Positions 37,750 through 47,373 of a stretch of DNA of 64,000 nt are shown one piece after another. A model generated the notes under the pieces. That model was not told the origin of the DNA. It made no database searches and saw nothing but the letters and a program-made list of their open reading frames with translations. Position numbers and translations under genes: made by a program. Positions within the stretch are counted from its first letter, which is position 1, and each line of letters starts with the position of its first letter. This DNA comes from Flavobacteriaceae bacterium EG-1 (GTDB lineage Bacteria; Bacteroidota; Bacteroidia; Flavobacteriales; Flavobacteriaceae), in the NCBI RefSeq assembly GCF_009649685.1, contig NZ_WJPK01000002.1, forward strand, positions 102,202-166,201. Reading direction: 5' to 3'.

Positions 37750-38547
37750 ATGAAAATTACAAATATTTTTGTAGCACTTTTGCTCTGTATCACAATGTTC
37801 TCTTGCTCAAATGACGACAATGATATTGAATCTTTAGACGGACAAACTGGCGATATAGTTATAAAATTCGATAATGGTGTTGGAGACCAAGATTTTATCT
37901 TTGATGTATCTTATGACAAATCTTCAAACGAATCGTATAAGGTTACTTCTCTTAAATATCTAATTAGTAATATCGAATTAACTGAAACTGATGGAACTAC
38001 TTTTATGTACCCAGTTGACAATAATGCATTTATAATTGATGAGTCCGATGCTAATAATGCCGGTGAAATATGGGTTACTTTAACTGATGTGCCTGCAGCT
38101 GATTATACCAAAATATCATTTGGCGTGGGTATTGATCAGGAACGTTATGCAAAAGGAGCAGACGGTCAAGGAGATTTAATGGCAGTAGCACAAGAAAAAG
38201 AAATGTTATGGTCGTGGGCAACTGGCTTCCGCTTTATTCGTTTGGATGGTGTTTATTCTGATGGTACTTTAACAGATGAAGCACTTAATATCCATATGGG
38301 TAGTGTTGGCACGAGTCTAGACAACTATCGAGAGGTAAATCTCGATATGCCAAATACCGTATTGATAAGAGAGAATACTACACCTGAAGTGCATATTAAA
38401 GCTGATATTGCTCAAGTTTTTGATGGTTCAACTTCTGTTGTTTTATCTGAAGGGTACAGCCAAGTACATACCGATGAAGTCACCACTCCTATAATTGCAA
38501 ATAATATGCAAGGGATGTTCATGATACATCATGTACATAATGAATAG
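37750..38547 (+). CDS. MbnP-like copper-binding periplasmic lipoprotein
   Basis: 265-aa lipoprotein (C19 in MFSC). The beta-sandwich body carries the MbnP family segments: TSLKYLISNIELT near 65-77, a tryptophan-containing motif MLWSWATGFRFIRLDG near 152-167, NIHMG, and a histidine-rich C-terminus (MFMIHHVHNE). In characterised MbnP proteins a conserved tryptophan is oxidised to kynurenine by the partner diheme enzyme MbnH, creating a copper site. The partner gene follows here, 55 bases downstream, across a hairpin. Copper binding is inferred from family and context. Confidence 0.82.
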   Translation: MKITNIFVALLLCITMFSCSNDDNDIESLDGQTGDIVIKFDNGVGDQDFIFDVSYDKSSNESYKVTSLKYLISNIELTETDGTTFMYPVDNNAFIIDESDANNAGEIWVTLTDVPAADYTKISFGVGIDQERYAKGADGQGDLMAVAQEKEMLWSWATGFRFIRLDGVYSDGTLTDEALNIHMGSVGTSLDNYREVNLDMPNTVLIRENTTPEVHIKADIAQVFDGSTSVVLSEGYSQVHTDEVTTPIIANNMQGMFMIHHVHNE

Positions 38548-38557
38548 TTTATAAATT

Positions 38558-38588
38558 AAGTGTCGCAATGTTAATTGTTGCGGCACTT
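38558..38588 (+). promoter_or_regulatory. intercistronic hairpin between MbnP-like and MbnH-like genes
   Basis: Inverted repeat AAGTGTCGCAA / TTGCGGCACTT (11 bp with one G-U) and a 9-nt loop, with no T-run after it. It lies 10 bases after the MbnP-like stop and 14 bases before the next ATG. It is therefore more likely an mRNA-processing or attenuation element that sets the ratio of the two proteins than a full terminator. Confidence 0.5.
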
Positions 38589-38602
38589 ATTATAATTGCG
38601 CT

Positions 38603-39652
38603 ATGAATACTAAAATCTATTTGGTTTTAAGCGGTTTGGTTTTTTTATGGAGTTGTGATTCTAACACGCCAGAAATTAGCTACGCGCCAACTTATTTACA
38701 GGTTGAGCAACCAGAGAATTTTCCAGAGATAAAATATATACTGGATAATAACCCTGTTACGCAGGACGGATTTGACTTAGGAAAAAAATTGTTTTATGAA
38801 GGTAAACTTTCATCAAACAATGCAATTCCTTGTGCATTTTGCCATGAACAAGCTTTTGCCTTCACCCATCACGGCCATACGTTAAGTCATGGTGTAAATG
38901 GAGGAATCGGATTTCGGAATTCACCTCCTATTCAAAATTTAGCATACTTTTCTGATTTTATGTGGGATGGTGCCGCCTCGCATTTAGACCTTCAACCTAT
39001 TATACCAATAACTAGTGAATTAGAAATGGACGAAACATTATCTAATATCGTAGTTAAACTCAAAGAAGACCCCTATTATCAATCACAATTTTCTCTAGCA
39101 TTTGAAGATGGTGAAATTAGTAGTGAAAATATTTTAAAAGCATTGTCGCAGTTTATGCTAATGATGGTTTCTTCTAATTCTAAATATGATAAATATATTA
39201 GAAATGAAGAGGGTATTACATTATCAGAAACTGAACTTAAAGGACAAAGTATTTTTCAAGAAAAATGTATTACCTGCCATTCTACTGATTTATTTACAGA
39301 TCAAAGTTATCGAAATACTGGATTACCGATAAATCCAAAATTAGATGATAAAGGACGCTACAATGTACTTGAAAACCCTAATGACTTATATAAATTTAAG
39401 GTACCCAGCCTGCGAAATATTGAAAAAACTTTTCCATACATGCACGATGGTAGATTTGCAACCTTAGAGGCTGTTTTAAACTTTTATGATAGTGGCATGG
39501 TAGACAATGGCAATGTTGATGAAAGTCTATTAAGAGCTGACGGTAGTTTTGGTATTTCTCTTTCCGAAAATGAAAAAGTACAGCTAATAGCATTTTTAAA
39601 AACATTTACTGACAACGAATTTTTAAACGACAACCGATTTGCAGAATATTAA
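38603..39652 (+). CDS. MbnH/cytochrome c peroxidase-like diheme lipoprotein
   Basis: 349-aa lipoprotein (C18 in LWSC) of the diheme peroxidase (MauG/CcpA/MbnH) superfamily. Two heme c motifs: C77-x2-C80-H81 (PCAFCHE) and C222-x2-C225-H226 (KCITCHS). Between them lie typical segments (FRNSPPIQNLAYFSDFMWDG, LDLQPIIPI), and after the second heme the usual KVPSLRNIEKTFPYMHDGRF. Being paired with an MbnP-like gene makes MbnH (tryptophan-oxidising maturase) more likely than a plain peroxidase. The next gene overlaps its end by 14 bases. Confidence 0.87.
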   Translation: MNTKIYLVLSGLVFLWSCDSNTPEISYAPTYLQVEQPENFPEIKYILDNNPVTQDGFDLGKKLFYEGKLSSNNAIPCAFCHEQAFAFTHHGHTLSHGVNGGIGFRNSPPIQNLAYFSDFMWDGAASHLDLQPIIPITSELEMDETLSNIVVKLKEDPYYQSQFSLAFEDGEISSENILKALSQFMLMMVSSNSKYDKYIRNEEGITLSETELKGQSIFQEKCITCHSTDLFTDQSYRNTGLPINPKLDDKGRYNVLENPNDLYKFKVPSLRNIEKTFPYMHDGRFATLEAVLNFYDSGMVDNGNVDESLLRADGSFGISLSENEKVQLIAFLKTFTDNEFLNDNRFAEY

Positions 39653-40631
39653 AACACCTCTAGCTATATTTATACTTTCAATGGTATGCTTTATAAGTAA
39701 TGCATTCGAACCCAAACCATGCAGTCATAATCATGACATGATGCTCATGAAACCTTTCTGTGATTTATGTGGATGTGCAACAAGTAGCGGGAGTTCTGGC
39801 TTTGGAACACTTTCCAATTCAAATTTTATTGGGCTACGATACACGAACCAAAGTTTTGATTCGAGAGATGGAATATTTACGAATTCACCCAGTAGTCATG
39901 AATATTTGAATACCTATCAACTCTGGGCACAAATACCATTAACTCAAAAATTCTATGCAACGGCGAGTATACCATTTCAAGATTTAAATCGAACCTTTGA
40001 TAGTGGTTCAGCAGACGAAGCTCTTAATGGGATAGGAGATGCTAGTGTGGTCGGGTGGTTTAAATGGCAATTTTACAAGAAGAAAACTAACGATTCTATA
40101 CCCTACCCCGTTACAAAACCACTCTCTAATCACTCCATACAAATAGGAATAGGTGCAAAATTACCAACTGGAGAATTTGAAGAACGACTAACAGATCGCG
40201 TTAATCCCGGATTCCAAGTAGGCACTGGAAGTTTAGATGGTATTTTTTCTTTAGGGTATAATTATGGTGGAGAAAAAATAGGCTTTAGTTCAATTTTTAC
40301 GTACTACTTAAAAAGTGAAAACAAAAACGATTACCGTTATGGTAATCAGTTTAACTATTCTGGAAATGCATATTACAGAATACCATTTATGAAATCTGCA
40401 TTAATGCCTTTTATAGGTCTCTCTGGAGATATTTATGAAGAAATAGAACAATATAATGAAGCACAAGCTGATACCGACGGTCGCATTTTAAATGGAACTT
40501 TTGGAGCAGAATATGCCGTTGGAAAATTCATTTTTGGTGCAAATGCTGCTATTCCTATTTCCCAAAATCTTTTTGGTGGAAATGTTCATGCAAATGAGCG
40601 CTTAAGTGTATATATGAATTTTGCGTTATAA
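39639..40631 (+). CDS. outer-membrane beta-barrel protein with CDLCGC motif, cassette gene 4
   Basis: 330-aa protein. The start is a TTG at 39639 inside the end of the preceding gene (14-base overlap), because only this start gives a complete signal peptide (1-22, ending SNA). The mature N-terminus has a His/Met/Cys-rich patch: CSHNHDMMLMKPF then C41-D-L-C44-G-C46. The rest is alternating beta strands of an outer-membrane barrel, ending in an aromatic-rich strand. The patch looks like a soft-metal (copper) site at the mouth of a channel. Overlap with the MbnH-like gene implies translational coupling and shared function. Family name not known to me. Confidence 0.72.
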   Translation: MQNIKTPLAIFILSMVCFISNAFEPKPCSHNHDMMLMKPFCDLCGCATSSGSSGFGTLSNSNFIGLRYTNQSFDSRDGIFTNSPSSHEYLNTYQLWAQIPLTQKFYATASIPFQDLNRTFDSGSADEALNGIGDASVVGWFKWQFYKKKTNDSIPYPVTKPLSNHSIQIGIGAKLPTGEFEERLTDRVNPGFQVGTGSLDGIFSLGYNYGGEKIGFSSIFTYYLKSENKNDYRYGNQFNYSGNAYYRIPFMKSALMPFIGLSGDIYEEIEQYNEAQADTDGRILNGTFGAEYAVGKFIFGANAAIPISQNLFGGNVHANERLSVYMNFAL

Positions 40632-40643
40632 ATCTACTATTAT

Positions 40644-41549
40644 TTAAGAGCTAACAGCATTTGATTGGAGTTCCATTTTTTGTTTCTTTCTAAAAACTTT
40701 AGGAGTTAAGCCCACTGCCTTTTTAAATGTTTTGGTAAAATAAGAATTGTCATAAAAACTGAAATAATGTGCTATCTCTTCACTACTCATTTCAGTATAA
40801 GTAAGATATCTTTTTACTTCAATAATAAGTTTTTCATTAATTAATTCGCTAACACTTTTTCCCGTATTCCTTTTGGTCAATCGGTTTAAATGCTGTGGCG
40901 ACATAAACATTTGCGATGCATAATCGGCTACACTACGGTTACTCTTATATTGTTTGTTTATTAGCGTTTCTAAGGTAATTACATGTTGCGCATCCGCACT
41001 TATTTTATCTCCTTTAGATTTTTCAAAAAGTCTAGATAGTTTTACCAACATCAGTGTTAATAATGCTTCTAAAGCATCGTACTTTAAAATAGCATCGCTA
41101 TAGTACTCTTCCTCCATTTCACGTAATATGGCATGAAAAAGTGATTTATCCTTTTCTTGCATTTCTACCACAGGACTACTTAAAAACCTACTAAAAATAG
41201 GTAATGACTGTATCCATTGTTGTGCACCTGGCTTTAACAAAAAATCTTTTTGAAAGATGACTCCAATGCCATTTGTAAAATTACCTTTTGCTGTAACCAC
41301 TTGCCCGGGACAGCAGAAATGAACTGAGTTTTTACATGGTTTATATGAGTTAAAATCTATATTTATTTCACCGTCGCCTTCTATAAAAAAATTGAGACCA
41401 TACATTACATTTCTAAATGGATTCCCACTTATCATGTAATCGGAAACATTTTCTGCCTTAAAAATTAAAAAACCAGGGTGATTCTTATTTTCCTTTATCC
41501 CGGTTTCTTTATGAAGTTCCGGCAAACCCATTTGTGGTATATCTTCCAT
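40644..41549 (-). CDS. AraC-family transcriptional regulator
   Basis: 301-aa cytoplasmic regulator with an N-terminal sensing half (cupin-like, about 25-170) and a C-terminal AraC/XylS double helix-turn-helix (about 190-290: SVADYASQMFMSPQHLNRLTKRNTGKSVSELI, then SSEEIAHYFSFYDNSYFTKTFKKAVGLTPKVFRKK). It is divergent from the RND operon starting at 41708. Repeats in the 158-base gap are plausible binding sites, so it probably controls that operon and itself. Confidence 0.92.
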   Translation of the reverse strand: MEDIPQMGLPELHKETGIKENKNHPGFLIFKAENVSDYMISGNPFRNVMYGLNFFIEGDGEINIDFNSYKPCKNSVHFCCPGQVVTAKGNFTNGIGVIFQKDFLLKPGAQQWIQSLPIFSRFLSSPVVEMQEKDKSLFHAILREMEEEYYSDAILKYDALEALLTLMLVKLSRLFEKSKGDKISADAQHVITLETLINKQYKSNRSVADYASQMFMSPQHLNRLTKRNTGKSVSELINEKLIIEVKRYLTYTEMSSEEIAHYFSFYDNSYFTKTFKKAVGLTPKVFRKKQKMELQSNAVSS

Positions 41550-41575
41550 AATTATGGTATAAATTCATCTAAATC

Positions 41576-41658
41576 TACCATTTTACGATAACAAAACCAT
41601 AATTACATCCCAATATGTTCTAATAATACCATAAATGGATTTATTATTACCATTTTAC
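41576..41658. repeat. paired direct repeats in the AraC / RND intergenic region
   Basis: An 11-bp sequence TACCATTTTAC occurs exactly at 41576-41586 and 41648-41658, 72 bases (about seven helical turns) apart. Shorter related copies sit around it (ATTATGGTAT near 41551, ACCATAATTAC near 41596, ATACCATAAATGG near 41627, in both orientations). AraC-type regulators bind such spaced repeats, often looping DNA between them. Confidence 0.6.
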
Positions 41659-41674
41659 AGCACAATAACCACCT

Positions 41675-41682
41675 TAATTTTG
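41675..41682 (+). promoter_or_regulatory. -7 promoter element of the second RND operon
   Basis: TAATTTTG matches TAnnTTTG exactly, 25 bases before the first ATG (41708). No good -33 TTG is found at the expected distance; an activator-dependent promoter (AraC) would explain that. The downstream copy of the direct repeat (41648-41658) overlaps the -33 position. Confidence 0.5.
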
Positions 41683-41707
41683 CACACTTAATTTTGAAAA
41701 TCCCAAA

Positions 41708-42805
41708 ATGATACTTAAATCGAAATTTAACATGAGCGATAAACATCTGTGGTTTGGACTAAAATATGTTTCAAGTGCTTTAATGTTACTTATGGCTATT
41801 AGCTGTGGCTCCGAAGAAAAAAAGGTTACTAATAAGATAATTAAGGTTAATGTTATGAATGTGGGATCTGGCCCAACTTCATCAACTGCCAAAATGGAGT
41901 ACAACGGTATTATTGAATCTGATGTGGCAATCAATGCAAGTTTTCAAGTTTCAGGAACGGTTTTAAATGTTCCTGTGCAAATAGGGGAATTCGTAAAGAA
42001 GAATCAATTAATAGCTCAAATAAATGGCACTGTTTACTCCAGTCAATACGAACAGCAATTGGCTCAAGAAAGACTGGCGAAAGAAAATTATGAGCGAATA
42101 AACAATGTATTTCAAAAAGGTAGCATTGCAGAAATTAGAATGATAGAGGCACGTTCACAATATGAACAAGCACAGGCGGCGGTTAAAATGACTTATGAGA
42201 ATGTACGTCATACTAAAATATACGCACCTATGGATGGCTATATCAGCGATAAGATGATGGAAGCCGGTGATTTGGCTCAACCAGGGCAGCCCGTAGTTGA
42301 ATTGGTCAATATTAAGACAGTGAAAGCTGCATTACCAATTCCTGATAGTGAAATAAATAACATTACCAAAGGAGATACTGCTACTGTAGCAATCCCTTCA
42401 TTAGATGATATAAATATTTCTGGAATAGTTGAAGAGATTTCTATTCAATCCAACCAAGGCTCTCCTGTTTATACAGCTTACGTAAAATTGAACAATAAAG
42501 ATAAAAAGATAAAGCCAGGTATGACCTGCGCCGTAAGTTTTAACAATACAAATAATGAAAATGTAGAAGGAGCGCAAACTATTATTATTCCTTCTGAAAG
42601 TATTGCTGTTACCGCAGACAATAAGCGTTTTGTATATGTAGTAGATGGAAATAGTGCGGATAGACGGTATGTAGAAATCGGTAAGTTATATGACAGTGGT
42701 ATAGCTATAACAAAAGGTTTGAACAAAGGTGATCAACTTATTGTTTCCGGTTACCACAAGCTTACACAGAGCACCCCGGTTGAAATCATTAATGACTCCA
42801 AATAA
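41708..42805 (+). CDS. RND efflux periplasmic adaptor lipoprotein (second operon)
   Basis: 365-aa membrane-fusion protein. Lipoprotein signal ends at AISC (C33 from the first ATG); an ATG at 41732 would shorten the N-terminus by 8 residues and also gives a good signal. It has a biotinyl-lipoyl half-domain (VSGTVLNVPVQIGEFVKKNQLIAQI), an alpha-hairpin (about 120-165), the second half (HTKIYAPMDGYISDKMMEAGDLAQPGQPV), and a barrel and membrane-proximal domain. It links the pump at 42817 to the channel at 45956. First gene of the operon facing the AraC regulator. Confidence 0.92.
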   Translation: MILKSKFNMSDKHLWFGLKYVSSALMLLMAISCGSEEKKVTNKIIKVNVMNVGSGPTSSTAKMEYNGIIESDVAINASFQVSGTVLNVPVQIGEFVKKNQLIAQINGTVYSSQYEQQLAQERLAKENYERINNVFQKGSIAEIRMIEARSQYEQAQAAVKMTYENVRHTKIYAPMDGYISDKMMEAGDLAQPGQPVVELVNIKTVKAALPIPDSEINNITKGDTATVAIPSLDDINISGIVEEISIQSNQGSPVYTAYVKLNNKDKKIKPGMTCAVSFNNTNNENVEGAQTIIIPSESIAVTADNKRFVYVVDGNSADRRYVEIGKLYDSGIAITKGLNKGDQLIVSGYHKLTQSTPVEIINDSK

Positions 42806-42816
42806 AATAGCAGAAG

Positions 42817-45800
42817 ATGAAGAATAAAAGCGGAGCCATAGATTGGGCATTTAAACATGCTGCATTTCCTTTCGTACTCGTAATGTCTTTTGTACTGATG
42901 GGAATATACGGACTGTTAAATATGCCTCGGAACGAATTTCCAGACTTTACCATACGACAAGGATTGATTATTGGTTCTTATCCGGGAGCTTCTTCCGATA
43001 AGGTTGCTGAAGAACTGACCTCTAAGGTAGAAGAGTTCTTATTCGGCTATAACGAAATTGACAAAACAAAAACGTATTCGTATTCAAAAGATGGACTCAT
43101 GTACATCTATGCTGAAGTATCGGATAAGATTGACCATAACGCCACAGAGCAATTCTGGAATAAGCTAAAAGCTGAAATTTTAATTTTTCAGCAGTTAGAA
43201 TTACCTCGTGAGGTACAAGGTGTTATGGTGAACAGTGATTTTGGTAGTACTGCCGCGTTGATACTAGGTGTAGAGTCTGAAACAAGACCTTATAAAGACC
43301 TTCAGCGCCATGTAGAAAATATAGAAGATGAATTTAGACAGATTGATAATTTGGCAAAAATTTCTCATTCTGGCGGACTAACGGAGCAAATAGCGGTATA
43401 CGTCAATCAAGATAAATTGGCGAGTTATGGCATAACCCCGCAAACGATTACGGCAAGCTTGCAAAACCAAGGTGCGTTATTAGGTTCCGGATCATTGGAA
43501 AGTGATACTAAAGAAAGACCCATATATCTTGAGACTACCATTAAAAACGAATCTGATATTGCACGACAGGTAATTAAAACCGAAGCGAATGGCAATGTTA
43601 TTCGGGTTCGTGATGTTGCCCGTGTGGTACGCGAATATGATAATCCCGATTCGTATTTGACCATGAACGGTACCAAGGGTATGATTATTACCCTAGAAAT
43701 GGCTAAAAAAGGAAACATTGTTCAGTTTGGTGATGAGATCGATGAACGACTTGATAAAATCATCAGTGAAATGCCAGAGGATATTAAAATTACCAAAATT
43801 GCCAATCAGCCTGAAGTGGTAGACCATTCAATCAGTCACTTTATGAAAGAATTTGGCTTTGCTTTGATCGGTGTAATCTTAGTAACCTTATTGTTGCTTC
43901 CGGTAAGAGTGGCATCTGTAGCAGCGGCTACAATACCGATTACCATTGCGGCTACTTTGTGCATTATGTACTTTTTAGGCATTGAATTGAATACGGTAAC
44001 CTTGGCGGCATTAATTGTAGTCTTGGGTATCGTTGTAGATGATCCAATAGTAATTATTGATAATTATGTGGAGAAATTAGATGAAGGCATGTCAATTCCC
44101 GTAGCTGCAGTAAGCAGTGCAAAAGAATTATTTCCATCTGTATTTACGGCAACATTGGCTATTTCGGCTACGTTCTATCCGTTGTTGTTCTTTATGGATG
44201 GTGTAGCATCAGATTTCATTAGTGCCTTCCCATATGTTATCATCATAGCATTGACTTTATCATTATTGATATCGATTTTAATCGTTCCGATGATCAATTC
44301 CATTTTCATTAAAAAAGGACTTCATGATGACCCAGAAAATAAAAACAAGGGTGGTAAAAAATCCATGCTTGATCGCTTACAGACGTTCTTTGACTCCGCT
44401 GTAAATAAAGCCATGGCACATTATAAAATTACTGTCTTTTCAGGTATTGCAGCCATAGTTATCGGAGTCCTGCTTTTTGGTGGCATTAGTCAGCAGTTGT
44501 TCCCAAAGGTAGAACGAAACCAATTTTCAATAGAAATTAGTTTAGCACCCGGAAATAGTTTAGAAGAAACGGCTAAGGTAGTTACCGAATTAGAAAAGAT
44601 ATTAAGTGCAGATGAACGTATTACGGATTACACCAGTTTTATTGGGCAGAGTTCACCTCGTTTTCATACGCTTTATGCTCCCAATCTTCCTGCCAAAAAT
44701 TATGCACAGATATTAGTGACTACAATCACTGATGAGGCTACTGTTGACGTCTTAAACGACTACGATGAAAGGTATGCAGACATGTATCCGCAGGCATATT
44801 TAAGAATGAAGCAGTTAGATATGGCCGGTGTAAATGCACCAATAGAGGTGCGTATGTATGGCGAGGATATAGATATGTTAAAAAAATATAGTGATACCAT
44901 TATCAATATAGCACGTGCAACGCCAAAGACAATTTGGAGTAGAACCGATTACGGTGATATGAAAGAAGCTGTACAAGTGGACGTTAAATATAACGAAGCT
45001 GCTAGACTAGGCTTAAGCAATAGCGATATTGCCAATACCATTGCCGTAAATACTACGGGTTTAAAAGCCACCGAAGTATGGGATAAGGATTACCCCATTG
45101 ACGTAACGATCAAAAGTGAAAATCAGCACCATCAAAATGTAACGGATTTAGAACAGTTATCAATTATTTCTCCGCAGAGAAAAGCTGCTATTCCATTACG
45201 TCAACTAGTGGATATATCTTCAGACTGGAATCAAGAAACCATCGTTAACAGAAACGGTATGCGCTGTTTAACAGTTCGCGTAGATATTACCAAAGATGCC
45301 GTTGCCAATGAGGTACTGGCCGAAATGATTCCTAATATCGATGCCATTGAGTTTCCAGAAGATATACGAATAGAATATGGGGGCGAGTATGAGCTTCAAA
45401 TTGAAAACAACAAACCTATGGGGCTTTCCCTAATGTTAAGTGTTGTTCTAATATTCTTGATTCTATTGTGGCACTTTAAGAGCTTTATGCATGCTGTTTT
45501 AAGTTTCATTACCATGCCGTTAAGTATTTTCGGTGCGGCTGTCGGTCTGCTTTTAATGCAGTATCCCTTCGGATTTACTTCTTTCCTTGGGCTATTGGCG
45601 CTTTGCGGTATAGTTGTAAGAAACGGTATCATCTTAATTGATTATGCAGATGAGCTTAGACACGAACATAACTATAGCGCAAAAAAAGCAGCTATTCTTG
45701 CAGCAGAAAGACGTATGCGACCTATTTTCTTGACATCATCTGCGGCAGCAGTTGGGGTAATACCTATGATTGTTAGTCGCTCTAGTCTATGGGGGCCTTT

Positions 45801-45936
45801 AGGCACCGTAATTGCATTCGGACTCATGTTTTCTATGGTACTTACCCTTTTTGTACTACCAGTGTTGTATTGGTTGTTCTTTAGAAAAGAAGATGATGAG
45901 AATGTTGATGGAGAAATTGTTAGAGGTGAAGTTTAA
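42817..45936 (+). CDS. RND efflux pump (second operon)
   Basis: 1039-aa RND permease with 12 transmembrane helices. The TM4 proton-relay segment is LGIVVDDPIVIIDNYVEKL, with both acidic residues kept, but the TM10 lysine is replaced by arginine (LCGIVVRNGIILIDYADEL). This is a separate RND branch from the HAE1 pump at 32249, common in Bacteroidetes; substrates are not known from sequence. It starts 11 bases after the adaptor gene, in the same operon with the channel gene behind it. Confidence 0.94.
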   Translation: MKNKSGAIDWAFKHAAFPFVLVMSFVLMGIYGLLNMPRNEFPDFTIRQGLIIGSYPGASSDKVAEELTSKVEEFLFGYNEIDKTKTYSYSKDGLMYIYAEVSDKIDHNATEQFWNKLKAEILIFQQLELPREVQGVMVNSDFGSTAALILGVESETRPYKDLQRHVENIEDEFRQIDNLAKISHSGGLTEQIAVYVNQDKLASYGITPQTITASLQNQGALLGSGSLESDTKERPIYLETTIKNESDIARQVIKTEANGNVIRVRDVARVVREYDNPDSYLTMNGTKGMIITLEMAKKGNIVQFGDEIDERLDKIISEMPEDIKITKIANQPEVVDHSISHFMKEFGFALIGVILVTLLLLPVRVASVAAATIPITIAATLCIMYFLGIELNTVTLAALIVVLGIVVDDPIVIIDNYVEKLDEGMSIPVAAVSSAKELFPSVFTATLAISATFYPLLFFMDGVASDFISAFPYVIIIALTLSLLISILIVPMINSIFIKKGLHDDPENKNKGGKKSMLDRLQTFFDSAVNKAMAHYKITVFSGIAAIVIGVLLFGGISQQLFPKVERNQFSIEISLAPGNSLEETAKVVTELEKILSADERITDYTSFIGQSSPRFHTLYAPNLPAKNYAQILVTTITDEATVDVLNDYDERYADMYPQAYLRMKQLDMAGVNAPIEVRMYGEDIDMLKKYSDTIINIARATPKTIWSRTDYGDMKEAVQVDVKYNEAARLGLSNSDIANTIAVNTTGLKATEVWDKDYPIDVTIKSENQHHQNVTDLEQLSIISPQRKAAIPLRQLVDISSDWNQETIVNRNGMRCLTVRVDITKDAVANEVLAEMIPNIDAIEFPEDIRIEYGGEYELQIENNKPMGLSLMLSVVLIFLILLWHFKSFMHAVLSFITMPLSIFGAAVGLLLMQYPFGFTSFLGLLALCGIVVRNGIILIDYADELRHEHNYSAKKAAILAAERRMRPIFLTSSAAAVGVIPMIVSRSSLWGPLGTVIAFGLMFSMVLTLFVLPVLYWLFFRKEDDENVDGEIVRGEV

Positions 45937-45955
45937 TAGTAGAATATTAGTAATA

Positions 45956-47296
45956 ATGTATATAAAAACACACAATACAGTTATAAATAAAGTCCAGTTG
46001 CTTTCCCTAATTGCATGCATACTTTTAGGGCTTCACAACACTTTTGCTCAGCAAATAACTTTGGAGGAAAGTCAAAAAGCTGCCCTTAAACATAGTAATG
46101 CGATAAAAAACGGCTTATTAACCATTGAGAAGTCAGAAGCGTTTAAGCGCGAAATGGCAGCCAACTACTTTCCTAATGTTGAGGCAAGCGCATTAGGACT
46201 TTATGCCCCGAACAATCTTATCGGACCTATTGAAGGTTTTCTACCCAACGGAATAGATAATTTATATAGTGCCAGTGCCACGGCTACAGAGGTGATTTAT
46301 GCAGGCGGAAGCATCAGAAATTCAAACGCATTGGCAGATATTCAATTAGAAACTTCTCAAATTAGGGCAGAACAGGCAGTAGATTCCGTTTTACTAGTAA
46401 CAGAAAATAAGTTTTGGCAGTTGGTACAATTACAAGAACAGCAAAAGGTAATTGAGACCAACGAGAACTATTTAGATGAGCTTTTAAAACAACAACAAGA
46501 TTTATTAGAGGCTGGTTTAATTGCTAAGAATCAATTGTTACAAGTAAAAGTAAACCGTAGCGAATTGTTGTTGACTAAAAGTCGAGTAGAAAATATGCGC
46601 AAATTGGCTTTGTTAGATTTTGCATTATATGTAGGTGTTGCCTATGCACCGGATATGGTAGCTGATGCTGATTTTGAAAATATTACTCCGCCAGAATTAA
46701 AATACAATGCTCCAGATTTGGACCTTAGCCGTAATAGCAACTACCAACTACTGGAAAAATCAATAACTGCAAGTAGCTTGCAAACAAAAATGGCAAAGGC
46801 AGATTTATTACCTTCTTTTGCAGTTGGTGTAAGCGCACAAGAGTTTGGCGCTGTTGATAGTTCTTTTGATAGTCAATTCACAGGGTTTGCTTTCGGTAGC
46901 TTAAGTATTCCTATCTCCAATTGGTGGGGTAGCGGTAAGCAAAGAGTAAAGCAAGAGAAAATACAGGAAGAGATTACCAAAAACAATAGAGAAGACGGTA
47001 TTGATCAATTAAAAGTAGCTATTACACAAAGCTGGTACGATTTAGTCAATGCACATGAGCAGATAACCTATGCCATAGAAAACAAGCAACTGGCAGAAGA
47101 AAACTTAAAAGTAAACCGTGATAATTATGATAACGGGTTAAGCGGACTTACAGATCTGCTAGATGCTCAGGCAATGGCACAAAATGCACAATCTAATCTT
47201 ATAAATGCCTATACAAATTTCGAGAACAAAGAAATTACATACTTGTTTAGAACAGACCAGTTAACCGCACCAACCTTAGATAGTTTAAAAGAATAA
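45956..47296 (+). CDS. TolC-family outer-membrane channel (second operon)
   Basis: About 446 aa from the ATG at 45956. The open frame reaches back to 45812 but those codons overlap the pump gene and would spoil the signal peptide. The signal is about 1-32 (ending TFAQ). OEP repeats follow: QITLEESQKAALKHSNAIKNG, LEASALGLYAPNN-type strands and a C-terminal QLKVAITQSWYDLVNAHEQI. It completes the tripartite pump with the two genes before it. Confidence 0.92.
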   Translation: MYIKTHNTVINKVQLLSLIACILLGLHNTFAQQITLEESQKAALKHSNAIKNGLLTIEKSEAFKREMAANYFPNVEASALGLYAPNNLIGPIEGFLPNGIDNLYSASATATEVIYAGGSIRNSNALADIQLETSQIRAEQAVDSVLLVTENKFWQLVQLQEQQKVIETNENYLDELLKQQQDLLEAGLIAKNQLLQVKVNRSELLLTKSRVENMRKLALLDFALYVGVAYAPDMVADADFENITPPELKYNAPDLDLSRNSNYQLLEKSITASSLQTKMAKADLLPSFAVGVSAQEFGAVDSSFDSQFTGFAFGSLSIPISNWWGSGKQRVKQEKIQEEITKNNREDGIDQLKVAITQSWYDLVNAHEQITYAIENKQLAEENLKVNRDNYDNGLSGLTDLLDAQAMAQNAQSNLINAYTNFENKEITYLFRTDQLTAPTLDSLKE

Positions 47297-47373
47297 AAGC
47301 ATTCTATAGAAACATTTTTATAATCTAATACTTATCAAAACACCACATTGGTAAACTCTCGCTGTGTCGTCGT

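Noticed and set aside
45812-45955. Longer N-terminus of the second outer-membrane channel
   Set aside because: The extension overlaps the end of the pump gene in another frame and would bury the signal peptide; the ATG at 45956 is better.
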